From: JBBIND01 sp037444075
Lineage (GTDB): Bacteria > Acidobacteriota > Terriglobia > Bryobacterales > Bryobacteraceae
Direction: 5' to 3'
DNA length: 7,643 bases
Assembly: GCA_037444075.1 (NCBI GenBank)
Contig: JBBIND010000106.1
Coordinates: 1-7,643, forward strand
Under the pieces are notes generated by a model. The model was not told where the DNA came from. It did no database searches and saw nothing but the letters and a program-made list of their open reading frames with translations. Shown piece after piece: positions 5,808 to 7,643 of this stretch; the stretch's first letter is position 1; every line of letters begins with the position of its first letter. Made by a program: the position numbers and the translations under genes.

Positions 5808-7238
5808 TCACTTGTCCTGCCGCTCTTCTGGCAGCACGTCGATGGTGAGTGTGCCGCGCTTGGGCGAAGCGGCAGTCGAAAGGGGCATCTCAACGACGAA
5901 GCCGGCTTGGCGAATGCGGCGCGAAGGACTCGCTGCCATGGCTATCCCGCCTATCCACGCCACCAGCATCCCATTGGCGGGAATGTAGAGGTTGAAGTCC
6001 ACCAGGCTGTGCAGAAGGATGGCCGCGAGTGCGCCCGAGGCGGCGAGCGCCATGTACCGCCGGTCCGGGTTCGAAGCCTCGGTGCTTCTTCTAATGGTCC
6101 GGCCGAATACGTAGAGCGCCAATGACAGCAGGACGGCAAAGCCGAATACACCCGACTCAGCCAGCACCTGCAAATAGTCGTTGTGCGCGAAGTCCACGCG
6201 GTTCATGGGCGCCACCTCCTTGAACCGCATGAAGGCCGGTTCATAGGCTCCCAAACCGCAACCGACCAGGGGGTAGGCCTCCACCACGGCCAGCGTTTCC
6301 CGCCAGACTTCAGCGCGCATATCTGAAGAAACCTCCTCAGTCGCCGTCAGATCAGCGAACCGGGCGATGAGTTGGTCCGTGGGCAGCAGAAGAAACAGCG
6401 AAACCACCAGCGCGCCCACCGCGCTCACAGGAAGCCATCGCCTCCAGCCCAGCCTGCCCACCCCGAGCGCCAGGGCTCCCATCACGAACAAAGAGGCCAG
6501 CGTCGCAAGCAAGCCCATGCGCGATAGGGATAGCAGGATTCCCAACAGCAATACCGCCGCAGTGCCTAATAGGAGGCAGGCAAGAACAGCAGGCATTATG
6601 GGGCGGTCTTCCCCCTTCCGCCCGCGGCGGAATATGGCCAGACCGTGCATCAGTGCAAAAGGCAGGGCCAGCGCCAGCAAGCCGGCGTAGTGGTTGCGGT
6701 TCACATAGGTTCCTCGCGCGAGCCCCTGCCCCTCACCGGTGTAGACCTGAACCAACCCTAGAACGCCTTCCAGGAACGCCACCACGACAAAGGGCAACGA
6801 CACATGCCAAGGGTTGTCACTCCACCTCCAGCACAGGCGCCGAACAATAAGGAACACAAGGACATAGCCCAATACGGTCAGAGCCAGCCGCGCGGTTTCA
6901 GGCGGCGCCACACTCAGGCTCAGCCAAGCAGATTTGCCCAGCAGAGGAGCGGTTGCGGTGGCTAGTTCGGCGCGAAGGGGCGAGAGGACTTCAACTACGG
7001 CCAACGGAAGGGGGATGTTCTGCAGGAAGCAGACGGCCAGCAGGGCGGCCAGCAACCAGCGAACAATCGCGGGGAGGGGGGGAGGGCAGGAGGCCTTAGA
7101 AGCCGCCAAAGAAAAAAGAGCGGCGGTCAATCCTATCGCAAACAGGCACTTCAGCCAATCCCCCGCATAAACGCCACCCAAACGGAAGGCGGCATAACCG
7201 AGGATCGCTGTGAGCCCGCAGAGGCTGACAGCCGCCAT
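5808..7238 (-). CDS. O-antigen ligase/polymerase-type membrane protein (Wzy_C family)
   Basis: A 476-residue inner-membrane protein with about ten or more hydrophobic segments over its length. Family signs are GTYVNRNHYAGLLALALPF (about 176-194), a SLSRMG turn after a transmembrane run (about 237-242), and a large periplasmic-loop region with MRAEVWRETLAVVEAYPLVGCGLGAYEPAF and the conserved AHNDYLQVLAESGVFG (His352). A C-terminal HSLVDFNLYIPANGM segment follows. Such proteins join or polymerise lipid-linked glycans for lipopolysaccharide, capsule or exopolysaccharide; ligase and polymerase cannot be told apart from sequence. The ATG at 7238 is preferred to an adjacent TTG at 7241; the ribosome site is weak. 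The upstream gene ends only 9 bp away, so the two are probably co-transcribed. The cytoplasmic tail (about 436-476) is polar and not conserved in my memory. Confidence 0.9.
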   Translation of the reverse strand: MAAVSLCGLTAILGYAAFRLGGVYAGDWLKCLFAIGLTAALFSLAASKASCPPPLPAIVRWLLAALLAVCFLQNIPLPLAVVEVLSPLRAELATATAPLLGKSAWLSLSVAPPETARLALTVLGYVLVFLIVRRLCWRWSDNPWHVSLPFVVVAFLEGVLGLVQVYTGEGQGLARGTYVNRNHYAGLLALALPFALMHGLAIFRRGRKGEDRPIMPAVLACLLLGTAAVLLLGILLSLSRMGLLATLASLFVMGALALGVGRLGWRRWLPVSAVGALVVSLFLLLPTDQLIARFADLTATEEVSSDMRAEVWRETLAVVEAYPLVGCGLGAYEPAFMRFKEVAPMNRVDFAHNDYLQVLAESGVFGFAVLLSLALYVFGRTIRRSTEASNPDRRYMALAASGALAAILLHSLVDFNLYIPANGMLVAWIGGIAMAASPSRRIRQAGFVVEMPLSTAASPKRGTLTIDVLPEERQDK

Positions 7239-7247
7239 CAAGAGCGA

Positions 7248-7643
7248 TTATCTTACAAGTTCGATCAGAGCAGACGGCTGAGGCCGCACCACGTTCCTGG
7301 TGGAAGCCTCTCTCAACCCGCCGTTTGACGAAGCGCTACCGCCCTCAGGGACCGCGACGTCGTGACTGAACCAGTAGTCGCCTGCCTCGAGTGTTTGTGG
7401 TGACTCGAGTGTATAGACGAGCCGGTAGATCGGGTCTGAAAAACCGTCCCGGAACACGCGCGAGACGTTGGTTGCCGAGAACGCGAACGTACCTCGTGTC
7501 CGGTCGCTTGAGAACGCGTTGCCCACAAATCCAGCAGCAGATGGGATGTTCCCGGCCCCGTTCGTCCAGATATTCATCCGGAAGCGGTTGTACATGTTCG
7601 CCGGATCGAATGGCAACTCGGAGTTGCCGTTCCCGTCGAAGTA
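7248..7643 (-). CDS. Unrecognised, probably exported protein, C-terminal part (runs off the right edge)
   Basis: The frame is open from the window edge at 7643 to TAA at 7248-7250, giving the last 131 residues of a longer protein; the start is outside. The sequence alternates polar and aromatic residues in a way suggestive of beta strands (FRMNIWTNGAG, GTFAFSATNVSRVF, PIYRLVYTLESPQTLEAGDYWFSHD) and is rich in Asn, Gly and Ser, as in extracellular beta-sandwich proteins. I recognise no named domain. Export is inferred, because the N-terminus is not visible. The tail ends PQPSALIELVR and lacks the hydrophobic helix and basic end of a PEP-CTERM sorting signal. It lies 9 bp before the ligase-like gene, hinting at a shared envelope or surface-polysaccharide operon. 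Confidence 0.7.
   Translation of the reverse strand, partial: YFDGNGNSELPFDPANMYNRFRMNIWTNGAGNIPSAAGFVGNAFSSDRTRGTFAFSATNVSRVFRDGFSDPIYRLVYTLESPQTLEAGDYWFSHDVAVPEGGSASSNGGLREASTRNVVRPQPSALIELVR

Noticed and set aside
7248..7300. PEP-CTERM-like tail (PQPSALIELV)
   Set aside because: No hydrophobic helix or arginine cluster follows before the stop, and the other two frames do not supply one.
1..7643. CRISPR arrays, tRNA or rRNA genes, phage or defence modules
   Set aside because: No regularly spaced repeats beyond the two-copy terminal repeat, no recognisable RNA gene sequence, and no coding region of these types.

Overview
The window is a GC-rich bacterial segment. It holds three intact, apparently chromosomal genes, one gene running off the right edge, and several pieces of broken genes and mobile elements. 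The mix points tentatively to Acidobacteriota (Solibacter/Bryobacter-like): a secreted SusA/cyclomaltodextrinase-type GH13 enzyme, Tat-exported sulfatases, and an O-antigen ligase-like protein with the HSLVDFN-type C-terminus. Planctomycete- or Verrucomicrobia-like bacteria remain possible. This is inferred from remembered protein style, not from a search.

Layout. (1) Positions 1-373: a 25-bp-period repeat of the kind seen at IS21-family ends, then about 310 bp with no recognisable gene. (2) 374-1520: an IS630-family insertion sequence with clear inverted repeats and flanking TA. Its transposase reading frame is broken twice; the first break lies on a textbook A_AAA_AAA slippery site. (3) 1501-3677, minus strand: a secreted GH13 glycoside hydrolase followed, through an ATGA overlap, by the first 60 residues of a Tat-exported sulfatase that the IS630 copy cuts off. 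(4) 3678-4065: a non-coding, probably scarred intergenic stretch with a possible tiny IS4-type transposase remnant. (5) 4066-5533, plus strand: a small antibiotic-biosynthesis-monooxygenase-fold protein overlapping an iron-type alcohol dehydrogenase. (6) 5534-5722: an orphan sulfatase C-terminus, in frame right after the dehydrogenase stop. (7) 5808-7643, minus strand: an O-antigen ligase/polymerase-type membrane protein, preceded 9 bp upstream by the C-terminal part of an unrecognised protein.

How the genes fit together. The GH13 enzyme (Sec signal) and the sulfatase (Tat signal) were translationally coupled and probably acted together on a polysaccharide outside the cytoplasm; only the GH13 half survives. 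The monooxygenase/dehydrogenase pair looks like a small cytoplasmic redox unit of unknown substrate. The ligase-like gene belongs to surface polysaccharide assembly. Two sulfatase remnants, an IS630 copy with unrelated flanks, an IS21-like end and a possible IS4 scrap show a locus remodelled by mobile elements. I found no RNA gene, CRISPR array or phage module, and no convincing case for a new defence or other undescribed system.
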